Assembly (NCBI GenBank): GCA_933207985.1 | Contig: OW240921.1 | Location: 22,114,000 to 22,177,999, forward strand | DNA from: Pelobates cultripes | Lineage: Eukaryota > Chordata > Amphibia > Anura > Pelobatidae | Reading direction: 5' to 3' | DNA: 64,000 bases | Program-made: the position numbers and the translations under genes | In this document: in pieces, positions 1-10,054 of the stretch | Layout of the letters: each line of letters opens with the position of its first letter | How positions within the stretch are numbered: position 1 is the first letter of the stretch | The notes under the pieces: generated by a model | What the model saw: the letters and a program-made list of their open reading frames with translations, nothing else | What the model was told of the DNA's origin: nothing | Databases searched by the model: none

Positions 1-537
1 TCCTTTCTCTCCTCACCCCTCCCTTTCTCACCCCATTTCTCTTTCTCACCCCCTCCTTTCTCTTTCTCACCCCTTTTCTCCTCTTTCTCACCCCACCCCC
101 CTCCTTTCTCTTTCTCACCACCCCCTCCCCCCTACCTTTGTTGTAGCATGGCCGAGCCCAGTATAGTCCGCGGGTACAGGGAGCTTTTGTTTCCTGTACC
201 CGGCCGGACTAACAGGAAGTGCACACTGAGAAGCTGCTCTCTGTACCCGTCGGACCATCATGCTGCAGGGCTCGGCCACGCTACAGGGAGGGAGTGACAG
301 GAGGGAGCGCTGAGCGCTTCCCTCCTGTCAGCCCCTCTCCTCAGGCTGCGCCCGGGCGGTGCGGTCTGCCCTCATGGACGCACCGCCCGGGCAAAGCTGC
401 AGCCGCCTGAGGCTCTCTACAGAGCGCTCGGGCGGCTGCAGCATGGGGGGGCCGGCGGGGCTGGTCATGGCACCCCCCACCCTGGTGGCACCCGGGGTGG
501 ACCGCCCCCTCCGCCCCCCCCTTAGTACGCCACTGCT
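1..537. mobile_element. right part of a hAT-like non-autonomous element
   Basis: The first 130 bases are a pyrimidine-rich tandem array built on the unit TTTCTCTTTCTCACCCC. Bases about 145-285 form a long imperfect foldback, with GGCCGAGCCC near 150 and its complement GGGCTCGGCC near 268. A second short palindrome surrounds 300-335. The segment ends at TTAGTACGCCACTG (about 524-537), the complement of a CAGTGGCGTACTAA-type terminus common on vertebrate hAT-like MITEs. The left end lies before the window, so a target duplication cannot be tested. I see no coding potential; the short ORFs here are GC-rich noise. Confidence 0.45.
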
Positions 538-1698
538 CTGGGGTGGTCTACTGGTTCGGTAGTTTTTATTCGTATGGGATACGGATGAAAATTACCGGAC
601 AAACATACGAATCTTACATACAATTTTAATTATACAGGGAAATAAACACACTAATTGTCTTTTTAACATAACCCTTGAGGACACTCTAGTGCCATCCGCT
701 ACATAAAGTCTCCCAAGAAAATGTATATATAGATGTCCAGAGTCCTTTGGTGTTGGAGGGGTTAATAGTTGTCGTTGCAATACAGTTCCTTGATATAAAG
801 CACAGTAACTTGTAGCAGCAAGATGATACCTTTTTATTTGAGAAAGCCCGGGATAACGGGGCGAAACGCGTCAAAGTGCTAACGGCCTTTGGGATAACGC
901 AGAGTGACTGAAGGCACCGTCCTAGACACTTGGGGTCTCTCGAGTGACATCAGTGATATTCACAGCAGACATATTTCATTTCAGCCGAGAGCATCGTTCA
1001 GACGGGCGGTAACATCATTTACACTTCTGTATACCCGATTATTTGTGATACCTTGGAAACAAGTATCACCATTTGTTTATGTAAGGGTTTCTTTTGGGGG
1101 TTAGGGTTTTTTTTTATGTTGCAAATAAAACAGTGGGCCTTTGCATACTAGACACAATGCGTATATTGCATACTTGTATACCCTGATTCTGAATTACTGA
1201 TTTGATTTTTGCCTTTGATCCTGACTATGTAGCTCTGGTTTTTGCTTTGGACCTTGACTAATTTGCTACTCAATTTACTGACTATGACTTGTATTTTGGA
1301 ATTCGGTTTTGCCTGCTAATGTGGATAATTTACTTAAGGTAGTGTTACCATTCAATTCCTGGTCTCCTGCAAATTCTGCAAAGCTCAGCGGGTGTTCTAC
1401 GGAGTTCTCAATGGAACCACAAAACAACAGAACTCCTCGTGCTCTGGTCAGCTTAGATCTGTGATACATCAAACCTATTTTAGAATTCCTAAGTTACTGG
1501 GATTCTAATGTAATCTATTTTATTTATAATTTATTTTTTCTTATCTTCTGTTGTGCTTAGCCTGTTTATTAAAGAGTCTAGTTGATATCAACATGGCCTA
1601 TTTACTTCTAAAAGCCACGCATGTATCCCACACATGTTATGTGAGATCCTGAAAAATAACAGCTGTTATATTAATACAATGTTTATCCTTTATTTCAG
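538..1698. other. intron/upstream sequence of the GBP gene, no gene seen
   Basis: AT-rich non-coding DNA upstream of the first visible GBP exon. It is presumably an intron, because the exon at 1699 begins with a splice acceptor in the middle of a codon. The stretch around 841-872 (GCCCGGGATAACGGGG then CGAAACGCGTC) is GC-rich in an AT-rich background and looks like part of an unclassified dispersed repeat. No other structure stands out. Confidence 0.4.
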
Positions 1699-1941
1699 GA
1701 TATTCAAAAAGTGTCAGTGAATACAATTGTCCAAGAGAATGCATAACTCACTTCTTCCACTCACACAAGTGTTTTGTATTTCCACATCCTGCATCTACTA
1801 CAAATCTGCACTGTCTGGAGGATCTCACTGAGGCTCAGTTAGAAGAGGCATTTGTGGAGCAAGTAAAGAAATTCTCTGCATTTGTGTATGAGACGAGCAA
1901 GCCCAAAACCTTAGCAGGAGGACTCACTGTGACCGGAAGAA
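1699..1941 (+). CDS. GBP: guanylate-binding protein (GBP), exon 1 of 6 in window
   Basis: This exon encodes the end of the large GTPase domain of a GBP, an interferon-inducible dynamin-superfamily GTPase that coats intracellular pathogens or vacuoles. The acceptor TTTATTTCAG precedes 1699. The exon starts with the last two bases of a codon, runs open for 243 nt, and ends one base into a codon at a GTACGT donor. The peptide contains PRECITHFFHSHKCFVFPHP, the family pattern of a PRECIR-like helix followed by a CFVF strand, and then an LEDLTEAQLEEAF segment and SKPKTLAGG. The upstream exons with the P-loop and guanine-specificity motif are outside the window. The paralog cannot be assigned. Splice phase with the next exon is consistent (1+2 bases make ATG). 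Confidence 0.9.
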
Positions 1942-2140
1942 GTACGTGCTAAATATACCATAAAATCTCCAAAGTGTGATACATGTACAAATGCAAATGT
2001 TCAGTTCTGGCCATCATGGGGGTGGGATCAGTCTGACATGTAAATTAAATAGGCTCCCTGATTAAAAGACTTAATAAACCAGGATTTACGCTAGTTCCTG
2101 ATGCAACTTTCTGCTCTATGACCGCTCTCATGTTTTCCAG

Positions 2141-2421
2141 TGCTGGGAAATCTTGCCGCCTCTTATGTGACGTCAATTCAGAGTGGCTCAATCCCTTGCC
2201 TGGAGAATGCGGTGGTAAACCTTGCAGTGATCGAGAATGCCGCAGCTATTCAAGATGGGGTATCTCTCTATGAGTATGAGATGAAACAGAGGCAGAACAT
2301 GTTTCCTGTCGAGCAGTATGTTTTCATGAAATTCCATCGTGAATGTGAGGAAAAGGCAGTGGAAGTCTTTCTGAAACGGTCGTTCAAGGATGACGAACGA
2401 AAGTATCAGTTACAGCTCATG
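2141..2421 (+). CDS. GBP: GBP exon 2 of 6 in window (start of helical domain)
   Basis: The acceptor TGTTTTCCAG precedes this 281-nt exon and a GTGGGT donor follows it. It begins with two bases that complete a Met codon from the previous exon and ends in phase 0. It encodes the junction between GTPase and middle helical domains, including the strongly conserved GBP block SGSIPCLENAVVNLAVIEN (about residues 14-32 of the exon). That is followed by the helix with YEYEMKQRQNMFPVEQ and HRECEEKAVEVFLKRSFKDD. These blocks are diagnostic of GBPs rather than atlastins or GVINs. The sequence is open and shows no damage. Confidence 0.93.
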
Positions 2422-2594
2422 GTGGGTGACATGATTTCTTCAAATGAGGCTGTCCACTATAAACCTGTATGTTTGTGTGCACCTACAGGTGATAGTCCCA
2501 CATACTGAATTACTCTTCAATCTACACATCCAGCTGTGGAATAAAAACACATTCCAAGGTTCACTGCCACCAACAACGTTTTATGTGAGATTTT

Positions 2595-3268
2595 TTAAAG
2601 GAGAACTGTCACTTCACAGGGTTTTGTATATTCTGTCTACCTGTCCTCTAGGCAGCGTGTTTTAGTGAAGTCTGAAATATAAATTTAAATGTAGAAAACC
2701 AAACCATTGTATATATCAATAACCCGGAAGTGACGTCCATCCTGCCTCCGTGTCAATCATTGTTATAAATGTTGCTCTTTTATGACACTGAATGCAGGCC
2801 TCGATGTAATATTTTTGTTTTACCCATTGTTCAGCTCTGCTTAAAATGTTGGCACTATATAAACAATTGTAATTGTAACAAGAAAGCCAACATGTCCAAT
2901 TAGCTCACTCGTATAGAGCATTGAATCAAGGTGCCATAAAAAATGTAAAATTTTATCTGGCCTGATTATAAAAGAACTGCCACATCTCGATTTCACATCA
3001 TTCCATAAAACATTGAAAATCACCTATAACTTGAGTTAACTTTTCTCCTCTTCTCCGTATGCTTTCTCTATTATGCCATTTGTAAAAGATAGACCTTATA
3101 ACAATGACTGATAGGAAACTAAGATGGAGGGCGCCCAGTTGCAGTATAAAGATGTGTGGATTTCCACATTTAATTTTATTTTTAAATATTCACAAATACA
3201 TTTTAATTAAACATAGGGATAAGTAAACATGACATTAAAAATCCTGGGAAGTAACAGTATCCCTTTAA
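2595..3268. mobile_element. T2/Kolobok-like MITE
   Basis: Both ends carry TTAA. The left end reads TTAAAGGAGAACTGTCACTT and the right end is the complement of TTAAAGGGATACTGTTACTT, giving about 20-bp terminal inverted repeats with a few differences. This is the terminal form described for the T2 family of Xenopus (TTAA target duplication, TTAAAGG ends). It is 674 bp, non-coding and sits in a GBP intron. Confidence 0.6.
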
Positions 3269-3812
3269 ATAAAAATAAAATAAAAATATATGTGAAAATA
3301 TAGTTGCCACTGCATATGAAAACCCACACTCTTCGTTCGTCACTCAAGTGTAGTATTATTTATTGTAATTTTAAAGAGCTTTATTCCTTATTTATATATT
3401 ATGCAAGCAGCATTGCTGGCATTTAGATTTGACAAACAAAATGTCAGAAAACTGAGGAGGTGGGCAGGAGGGAATATGAGGTACATGTCACCCAAATGAA
3501 AATAAAAAGATGGCCGCAGTGGCAGGGTGGGAAAGGAAGTAAGTTTCTCTTATTAACTCTTTATGTAACGCATAATAATATTTATGTCTATAACAAGATA
3601 TGTATTTATTGCTTCAGAAAATTCTAACCAAAAAGTGAGTCTGCCAGAACAATTCATTTATGTGCAACACTTGTAAATAAAATAATCTATATGTTTTAAT
3701 GTGCAAGTTTCTAAAAAGAAGTAAAAAAAAAAAAAAGACAAAAACACGTTTTCTAATGATATGATATTTATTGCCTGTGATTCTCTGCAATTTTAATGCT
3801 GTTTCTTTGCAG
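3269..3812. other. GBP intron, no feature
   Basis: AT-rich intronic sequence ending in the pyrimidine-rich acceptor of the next exon. An A-run lies at about 3723-3736. Nothing else is recognisable. Confidence 0.5.
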
Positions 3813-4025
3813 GTGGATGTGAACCAGAGATTTGAGCACTTTTGTAGATTTAATGAAGAAGCATCTGAAAAAAAATGCAGAACTATCATTCAGGGTCTCA
3901 GCATTAATTGGGAACAGAGGATTCAAAATGGAGACTTCTGTAAGCCGGGAGGATATAATGAGTTTGTTATAGAGAAACAGAGGCTGGTGGATGAATATTT
4001 GAAGATCAATGGAAAAGGAATCAAG
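3813..4025 (+). CDS. GBP: GBP exon 3 of 6 in window (helical domain)
   Basis: 213 nt, phase 0 at both ends, acceptor GTTTCTTTGCAG and donor AAG|GTACAG. It encodes 71 residues of the GBP middle helical bundle. It includes the family pattern of a helix with HFCRFNEEASEKKCRTIIQG, then a GDFCKPGGYNEF turn (the conserved pGGy motif), and a terminal YLKINGKGIK that leads into the long alpha-12 helix. It is intact, with no frameshift or stop. Confidence 0.93.
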
Positions 4026-4979
4026 GTACAGTGACATTCTCTAAATGAGAAGAGCCATTTGTGTGATATATAAAAAATTTTTTTTAAAGTTGCACAAGTC
4101 ATTGCCTCTGGTAGCTTACTATAAACTGCAGGAGCCCCCAGTATGTAATTAAAGTAAACGTTTAAAGTAAGTTACATTTGACTTAAAATGAAACTGTTTT
4201 GTTTCCATTCAGGCTGTGTCAGTCACATCCAGGGGAGATGTGGTTGGGGCTGCATAAACAGAAACAAAAGTGGTTTACCTCCTAAATGGTAGAGAATTGG
4301 GAAGTGAGACTTCAATGGTATGATCTATAGACCAAAACTACCTCATTACTCTAAAATTGTTTTGGTGACTATAGTGACCCTTTAATTGCTTGTGCAGCCA
4401 AATGATGACAGGACAACAACAATACTCAACACCCATAATGAATTAGCCGATTGTGATTTATAGCCCTATAATTGGTTCATTGAGTATTTTGAATATTAAA
4501 ATGTATGACCAAGCCGGTATCTGTCAGTGTGTATCTCTGTGTTCCCACATCCTTGGCTTTGTGCCGACTATTCCTTTGTACCATTTGCCTCTATATCTTT
4601 TTTGCATTAAAGGAACACTCTTGGCACTATAACAACTTCATCAGAATGAAAGTCGTTATGGTGGGGGGGAGTCCCTGGCACTGGCTACCTTCATGAGCTA
4701 AATAGTACTGAATGGTTAAACTCCAAAGTCTGCAGTCTGGCACCATTCAGCTCTGCTCTCTCCACATCAATCTGAGTCCAAGGCTTCACACAGGGAGACT
4801 CGGACAGGGCGCAGCTGACAGACTGAGAGTGTCAGTAATTCCCCATTCACAGAATGGCTTGAGATATATTTATGTTTCTCAAGTGATTTTGGGAATGGGG
4901 AACTAACCTGACCTCCATTTCTACATATACTTACATGCCAACATTTAACCTATTCAAATGCATTCCGTAACTCATATCT
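4026..4979. other. GBP intron with fragments of T2-like MITEs
   Basis: Bases about 4200-4385 end in GACTATAGTGACCCTTTAA, the complement of a T2-like terminus (TTAA at 4382-4385). At 4607 a second fragment starts with TTAAAGGAACACTCTTGGCA and continues for about 250 bp without a recognisable right end. Both look like truncated copies of the same abundant MITE family as 4980-5406. No coding sequence is seen. Confidence 0.4.
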
Positions 4980-5406
4980 TTAAAGGGACACTGTAGTCAC
5001 CATAACATTTCATCTACATCAATTGGTTATGGTGCCTGGAGTCCCCTGGCACTGTCCCTCCATTCAGTGTTAAACCGTTTTCGAGCAGTTTAATAGTAAA
5101 TATTGGTCCCTGGCCACCCAGAGCCCAACCTCTACTGGAGGTGTGGCTAAGGTAGAAATTACACACTTCCTTGTAGTCATACTGACAACGGGAGCTCTAA
5201 TAGGCTAAAAGCAGCCAGTTGACACTCTCAGCCAATCACTTCTGCTCTACTACTTCCTTATTAGCCCAAGCAGTACAGAGGGGATGGGCTGCTGGTGAAC
5301 AGTAAAAATGTTAAATGCTGAATGAAAGGTCGGGATCAAGAGATGTCAGACACTATAACCAATTTCATGAGATGAAACAGATACAGTACCTACAGTGTCA
5401 TTTTAA
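4980..5406. mobile_element. T2/Kolobok-like MITE, complete
   Basis: The left end is TTAAAGGGACACTGTAGTCA and the right end reads CTACAGTGTCATTTTAA, so both terminal TTAA copies (4980-4983 and 5403-5406) and a roughly 16-bp inverted repeat are present. It is 427 bp and non-coding. The interior includes the GGTTATGGTG / CACTATAACC subterminal inverted pair. Confidence 0.65.
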
Positions 5407-5824
5407 TGCTTGGGATTCAAAACATAGTTCTCTGTATTGGGCTTTACTGGGTTACTCCAAATCTTTTTTTTAACTTTATTTATTTTTGGGGTTTATTACT
5501 TGTTTGGCACCCTCTCCCTGTAATTTTATTTAAAAAAACAGTAAAATAAGATTAAATCTTATTGGAAACTAAAGCTGGGCCAAGTACATAGGCGTGCGCA
5601 CGGGGTGTGCCTCGTGTGCCTGGGCACACCCTAATCCCTGCGGCACGCCTATGCATATTGAGACCGGCAGGGGAGATCTCAGGATCTCCCCTGTCGGCTC
5701 ATGCAGAGCCGGCGCTATCCGAGCGCCGGCTCTGCTCTCAGCCTCCCTCCCCACTGACCCACATGCAGGGAGGGAGGCAGGAGAGGACCCAGCGGAGCTA
5801 TTGCTGGCAGCTCCGCCGGGTTCC

Positions 5825-5871
5825 TCTCGCGAGATATGAGCGTTGCCAGGCAACGCTCAAATCTCGCGAGA
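5825..5871. promoter_or_regulatory. CGCG box - X-box - CGCG box module inside the hAT-like element
   Basis: TCTCGCGAGA occurs at 5825-5834 and again at 5862-5871. Exactly between them, with 7 bases on each side, is GTTGCCAGGCAAC (5842-5854). TCTCGCGAGA is the known CGCG promoter element bound by BANP (earlier linked to Kaiso). GTTGCC(N)GGCAAC is the palindromic X-box of RFX factors. That the module acts as a promoter or enhancer is inference. Confidence 0.5.
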
Positions 5872-6074
5872 GTGAACTCTAGCCCCACAGGGGGCTAGAG
5901 TTCACTCTCCACTGGACCACCAGGGATCACAGCAGCAAGGATCCCCTCCTCCACTGGACCACCAGGGATCAGCAAAGGATCCCCTCCTCCACTGGACCAC
6001 CAGGGAAGGAAGCAGCAGCACGATCCCCCCTCCCTACAAAAGGTAAGAAGGGAGGGGGGATAGCAAATAATGTA

Positions 6075-7470
6075 CCCCCACAATCACCCACACACACACA
6101 TACAACACACACAGCACACACACATACAGCACCCACACACACAGCACATACACATACAGCACCCACATACAGTATGTCTATACACAGCACCCACACACAT
6201 TCAGCACCCACACACATTCAGCACTCACAGACATACTCAGCACCCACAGACATACACAGCACCCACAGACATACACAGCACCCACAGACATACAGCACCC
6301 ACACAGCACCCACACACGTTCAGCACCCACAGACATACAGCACCCACACAGCACCCACACAGCACACACACACATACAGCACCAACAGACATACAGCACT
6401 CACAGACATACACAGCACCCACAGACATACACAGAACCCACAGACATCCAGCACCCACAGACATACACAGCACCCACACACATACAGCACCCACAGACAC
6501 ATTCAGCACCCACAGACCAGCACCCACAGACATACACAGCACCCACACACATACAGCACCCATACACACCCACAGACATACACACACACAGCACCCACAC
6601 ACATACAGCACCCACAGACATACAGCACCCCACACACACAGCACCCACACACATACAGCACCCACAGACATACAGCACCCACAGACACAGTGCCCACAGA
6701 CATACACACATCACAGACATACACAGCACCCACAGACATACACAGAACCCACAGACATCGAGCACCCACAGACAGACACAGCACCCACAGACATACACAG
6801 CACCCACAGACATAGCACCCACAGACATACACAGCACCCACACACATACAGCACCCACATACATTCAGCACCCACAGACATACAGCACCCACAAACATAC
6901 ACAGCACCCACAAACATACACAGCACCCACAGACATACACAGCACCCACACACATACAGCACCCATACACAGCACCCACAGACATACACAGCAACCACAC
7001 ACATACAGCACCCACAGACACACACAGCACCCACAGACATACAGAGCACCCACACACATACAGCACCCACAGACATACACAGCACCAACACACATACAGC
7101 ACCCACACACACATACAGCACCCTCACAAACATACACAGCACCCTCACACACAGCACACAAACAGCACCCTCACACACACACAGCACACTAACAGTACCC
7201 TCACAAACACAAACAGGACCCTAACAAACACACACACAGTACACTACCCGTACCCTCACACACAAACAGCACCCTCACACACAGTACATTAACAGCACCC
7301 TCACAAGCGCACACACAAACACCACCCTCACACACAGTACATTAACAGCATCCTCACAAGCACGCACACACAAACACCCTCACCCACATAGCACACTACC
7401 AGCATCGTCACACACACATCACACTAACAGCACCCTCACACAGCACACACACACACACACACACACAGCA
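6075..7470. repeat. CA-rich minisatellite (CAGCACCCACAGACATACA-type units)
   Basis: About 1.4 kb of short units of roughly 15-20 bp, such as ACAGCACCCACAGACATAC and CAGCACCCACACACATA, grading into CCCTCACACA units at the right. The long open frames on both strands (His/Thr-rich on +, Cys/Val-rich on -) are a by-product of the repeat and are not genes. Confidence 0.9.
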
Positions 7471-7487
7471 GTGTGTGTATGTGTGTA

Positions 7488-7529
<42 letters not shown>

Positions 7530-7555
7530 TATATACATACATACATCTATATATG
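7471..7555. repeat. (GT)n and (TA)n microsatellites
   Basis: A short TGTGTGTATG tract is followed by about 35 bp of TA repeats, within the right part of the hAT-like element. Confidence 0.85.
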
Positions 7556-7622
7556 CGGTGTGTGCTTGTGCTTTAGGGTGCACACCCTAATGCAATAGGC
7601 TACGCACGCCTATGGCCAAGTA

Positions 7623-8052
7623 TGGTCACTCTTTCCACATCCAAGTACCAGTCTGGTTTGATTGGACCAGTCTTACAGGTTTTAGGCTCAGCGAGCATGT
7701 GTGGATATACACTCTGAACTGATGAGGGATGAACAAGGGGGGTGGAAAGGTGGAGTGGGCAAAGGGAGGGGACCAGTGAAACTGCAGGGGCATGATCTAT
7801 ACACCAAAACTGTTTCATTAAGCTGAAGTTGTCTTAGTGATTATAATATCCCTTTCAATAGACTAGTGTATTCAAATTCACTCTATTTTCTAATGGAGAA
7901 CAGTGAACGCAAAATGTTGTATAATAGCACATCTTACTGAATTGCCCCATGTATTAGATATTGGATTTTTTTACACATTTTTTTTTTATTTTGTGTTATT
8001 TGTTTGGCTAATAAAAAGAAGAGAATGTTTTAATTATCTTTTTTAATTAAAG
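7623..8052. other. GBP intron with a T2-like MITE fragment
   Basis: Bases about 7780-7855 (ATACACCAAAACTGTTTCAT ... TTATAATATCCCTTTCAA) resemble the right end of the T2-like MITEs, with the terminal TTAA decayed. The rest is AT-rich intron up to the acceptor of the next exon. Confidence 0.35.
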
Positions 8053-8155
8053 GCCAAAGAAATCCTAGAAGAGTTTCTCGGGGAAAATCAGAAAATAGAA
8101 ACCAGCATTTTACATCTGGACAATTCTCTACATGAAAAAGAAAAAGAAATGGAAA
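8053..8155 (+). CDS. GBP: GBP exon 4 of 6 in window (103 nt, helical)
   Basis: A small exon of 103 nt with acceptor TTTTTAATTAAAG and donor GTAAGT. It enters in phase 0 and leaves after one base of a codon. It encodes AKEILEEFLGENQKIETSIL and then LDNSLHEKEKEME, the long helix that links the middle domain to the C-terminal effector helices of GBPs. The upstream exon ends in phase 0 and the downstream exon begins with two codon bases, so the frame is continuous. It is too short to stand out as an ORF; I found it by splice signals and family resemblance. Confidence 0.85.
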
Positions 8156-8406
8156 GTAAGTCAAATATAAGTGAAAAGATACTTCCTAAAAATTCTAGTT
8201 ATTGGCGATATTTCCATTTCAGAAGACCACCAAATTTAGAGTAGCTGAAAAACGAGACGTGTAACATCTCACTTTTCGGTTGAGAAAAGTGTTGACTGAT
8301 AAGTCCATTGAATCATTGATATACATTAAAGAAAGTTGGTTAGGAAACAAAAGAAACAGATGAAAAAAATCTGACAGATTCAACAAAGTGAAACATACAG
8401 ATGAGT
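8156..8406. other. GBP intron left of the LINE insertion
   Basis: AT-rich intron. GATTCAACAAAGTG occurs at about 8378 and again at about 14923, on either side of the LINE, so the pre-insertion locus already carried a short direct repeat. No other feature. Confidence 0.4.
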
Positions 8407-8423
8407 AGGAATGCAGAAAATAG
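8407..8423. repeat. target-site duplication of the LINE, left copy
   Basis: AGGAATGCAGAAAATAG, identical to the 17 bases at 14886-14902. Confidence 0.9.
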
Positions 8424-8436
8424 AGGGGCGTGTCTT

Positions 8437-8456
8437 GGCCACCATCTTAGATGGCC
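8437..8456. promoter_or_regulatory. palindromic YY1-like site at the LINE 5' end
   Basis: GGCCACCATCTTAGATGGCC is an imperfect palindrome 14 bases into the element and contains CCATCTT and AGATGG, the core of YY1 sites. Human L1 has a YY1 site at about the same distance from its 5' end, where it helps fix the transcription start. Function here is inferred. Confidence 0.4.
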
Positions 8457-8536
8457 ACGTTATAGAGAGGCTCCTGGACAAGGGGGACAATTTTGTTCCT
8501 AAAGCGACAATTCTAATTTGAATGGACCAATTTTGA

Positions 8537-10054
8537 TTGAAAATACAAAAAGTCAATTTAGCAGTGACCATGCAGAGGCAAAAGAAAAATGAAAAATCTG
8601 TTCCTGGGACGAAGAAAATGGAAGCAGGAGCGGCTGGGGTGAGTAAGGGTTCCCAGGCTCGCTCCCCTGCTTCCAGATCCGGCTCGCGGCTTTTTTCGCC
8701 GCTTAAACTTTCGTTGGTGGCATCGGGGAAATCCCTCCCTACCTCCCGCCCGGTCTCCCTCCCCAAAACTTATGCTTGTGCGGCCGCGACCCGTCCGCAG
8801 CTTCCTGAGGGCGGCGGGACCGCGACCGCACTAGCCGGCACTCCTGTGTGCGGCTCAGAGTGCTCCGAGCACTCGGCATGCTCGGAGCACAGTGCTGTGT
8901 CTCCCGCGAGCGGCAAGGACCTCCCAGCAAGCCGCTCGTGGTCCCACTCCAGAGCAGCCCGGTCGCTCACTTACAAAAGCGACCGGGTTGCTAGTAAAGG
9001 GGAAGGCAGTGCGAGGTCACGCTCCCCGTCGGGATCCTCAGCCTCCAGGCTGTCGGTCCTGGCGGGGGGGGCCTCTGCTGTCCGACCCAAAATATTTAAA
9101 GGGGCAGCAAGGGCTATAGTAAGCCCAGATGATAATTTTATGGAAATAGGGGCTGAAGTGCTCCAAAAAAGTGCTTTCTCTGCACTACCACAGAGAACAC
9201 GTTATGATGCCACAACAAAGATGGCTGACAGTCCAGATACTGTATATTCCACTTCCAAGATGGCCGCTGCCACCTCCAATATGGCTACTACCACATTTAA
9301 AGCTGCGACCTATAATCCTAATATGCCACCTGAATTGGCAGCAGACCTGCCACCGTCAGCTGGCATGATAATTCAACTTATTAAAGATTTGAGAGTTGAT
9401 TTGAAAAATGACTTTAAAAATGACTTTGACACATTATATGGAGCCATGGAGGGCATTAATCAGCGTACAGAAATAATAGAGAATAAATTGCACTCTCAAG
9501 AGCAATCTCATCTGGATCTGGTTGAAACCGTAAAAGAGCTCCAAAAGCAAGCGCACCAACAAGCAGAAAAGCTTGCCGACGCTGAAGATAGAAGTAGGCG
9601 TAATAACCTAAGGATCAGGGGGATCCCAGATAATATCGACTCCCAGGAATTACAAAGCTATTTCCAGACAATGGTGAAGTCAGCTCTACCAAACGCAAAA
9701 AATACGGATTTATTACTGGATCGCATCCATAGATTGCCCAAACCCGGCAATGCTCCTCCAGCTGCACCCAAAGACGTGATAGTGAGATTCCACTACTATC
9801 ACATTAAAGAAGAATTTCTAGGTGCAGTACGCACGTCAGGTCTCACAGGAGATTACAGCAGCATGAAGGTCTTTCAAGACTTTTCTGCTCAAACAATGAA
9901 GCGACGCAGGGAATTTCAACTTTTCACTGCGGAGCTAAGACGAAGAGGGATAAGATATAGATGGGGATTCCCGGTTAAAGTCCTTTTCCGTATGGATGGT
10001 CGGAATTTTATAGTCACGTGCCTGAAGAAGGAATGGAACTCATCAATACTATGA
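8537..10054 (+). CDS. LINE ORF1 protein (RNA-binding chaperone, L1-type)
   Basis: 505 residues if translation starts at the first Met; a second Met at 8570 is a plausible alternative start. The N-terminal third is basic and Ser/Ala/Pro-rich and is encoded by CpG-rich DNA (about 8640-9080). A predicted coiled coil spans roughly residues 290-355 (repeating Leu/Ile with Asp/Glu/Lys, ending in QAEKLADAEDRSRR). It is followed by the L1 ORF1 signature NNLRIRGIPDN, an RRM-like domain, and a basic C-terminal domain (FQDFSAQTMKRRREFQ). L1 ORF1p forms trimers that bind the element RNA and accompany it during target-primed reverse transcription. The frame is intact. ORF2 starts 871 bases downstream. Confidence 0.9.
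   Translation: MKIQKVNLAVTMQRQKKNEKSVPGTKKMEAGAAGVSKGSQARSPASRSGSRLFSPLKLSLVASGKSLPTSRPVSLPKTYACAAATRPQLPEGGGTATALAGTPVCGSECSEHSACSEHSAVSPASGKDLPASRSWSHSRAARSLTYKSDRVASKGEGSARSRSPSGSSASRLSVLAGGASAVRPKIFKGAARAIVSPDDNFMEIGAEVLQKSAFSALPQRTRYDATTKMADSPDTVYSTSKMAAATSNMATTTFKAATYNPNMPPELAADLPPSAGMIIQLIKDLRVDLKNDFKNDFDTLYGAMEGINQRTEIIENKLHSQEQSHLDLVETVKELQKQAHQQAEKLADAEDRSRRNNLRIRGIPDNIDSQELQSYFQTMVKSALPNAKNTDLLLDRIHRLPKPGNAPPAAPKDVIVRFHYYHIKEEFLGAVRTSGLTGDYSSMKVFQDFSAQTMKRRREFQLFTAELRRRGIRYRWGFPVKVLFRMDGRNFIVTCLKKEWNSSIL

Larger units (their letters stand above)
5587..7614. mobile_element. hAT-like non-autonomous element carrying a tandem array
   Basis: The element begins CATAGGCGTGCGCACG and ends in the complement CGCACGCCTATG. 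It is flanked by a perfect 8-bp duplication GCCAAGTA (5579-5586 and 7615-7622), the target size of hAT transposases. It is 2028 bp with no transposase. The left third holds nested palindromes, including the CGCG-box/X-box module at 5825-5871 and a 39-bp stem GAGTGAACTCTAGCCCC / GGGGCTAGAGTTCACTC (5870-5908). The middle is a CA-rich minisatellite (6075-7470) and the right part has a (TA)n tract. The left third is closely similar to the element at 31415-33652, so they form one family. It lies in the intron between GBP exons 3 and 4. Confidence 0.8.

Noticed and set aside
6070..7224. 384-codon and overlapping long ORFs on both strands
   Set aside because: They follow a CA-rich minisatellite; the His/Thr and Cys/Val composition and six-frame openness are repeat effects.
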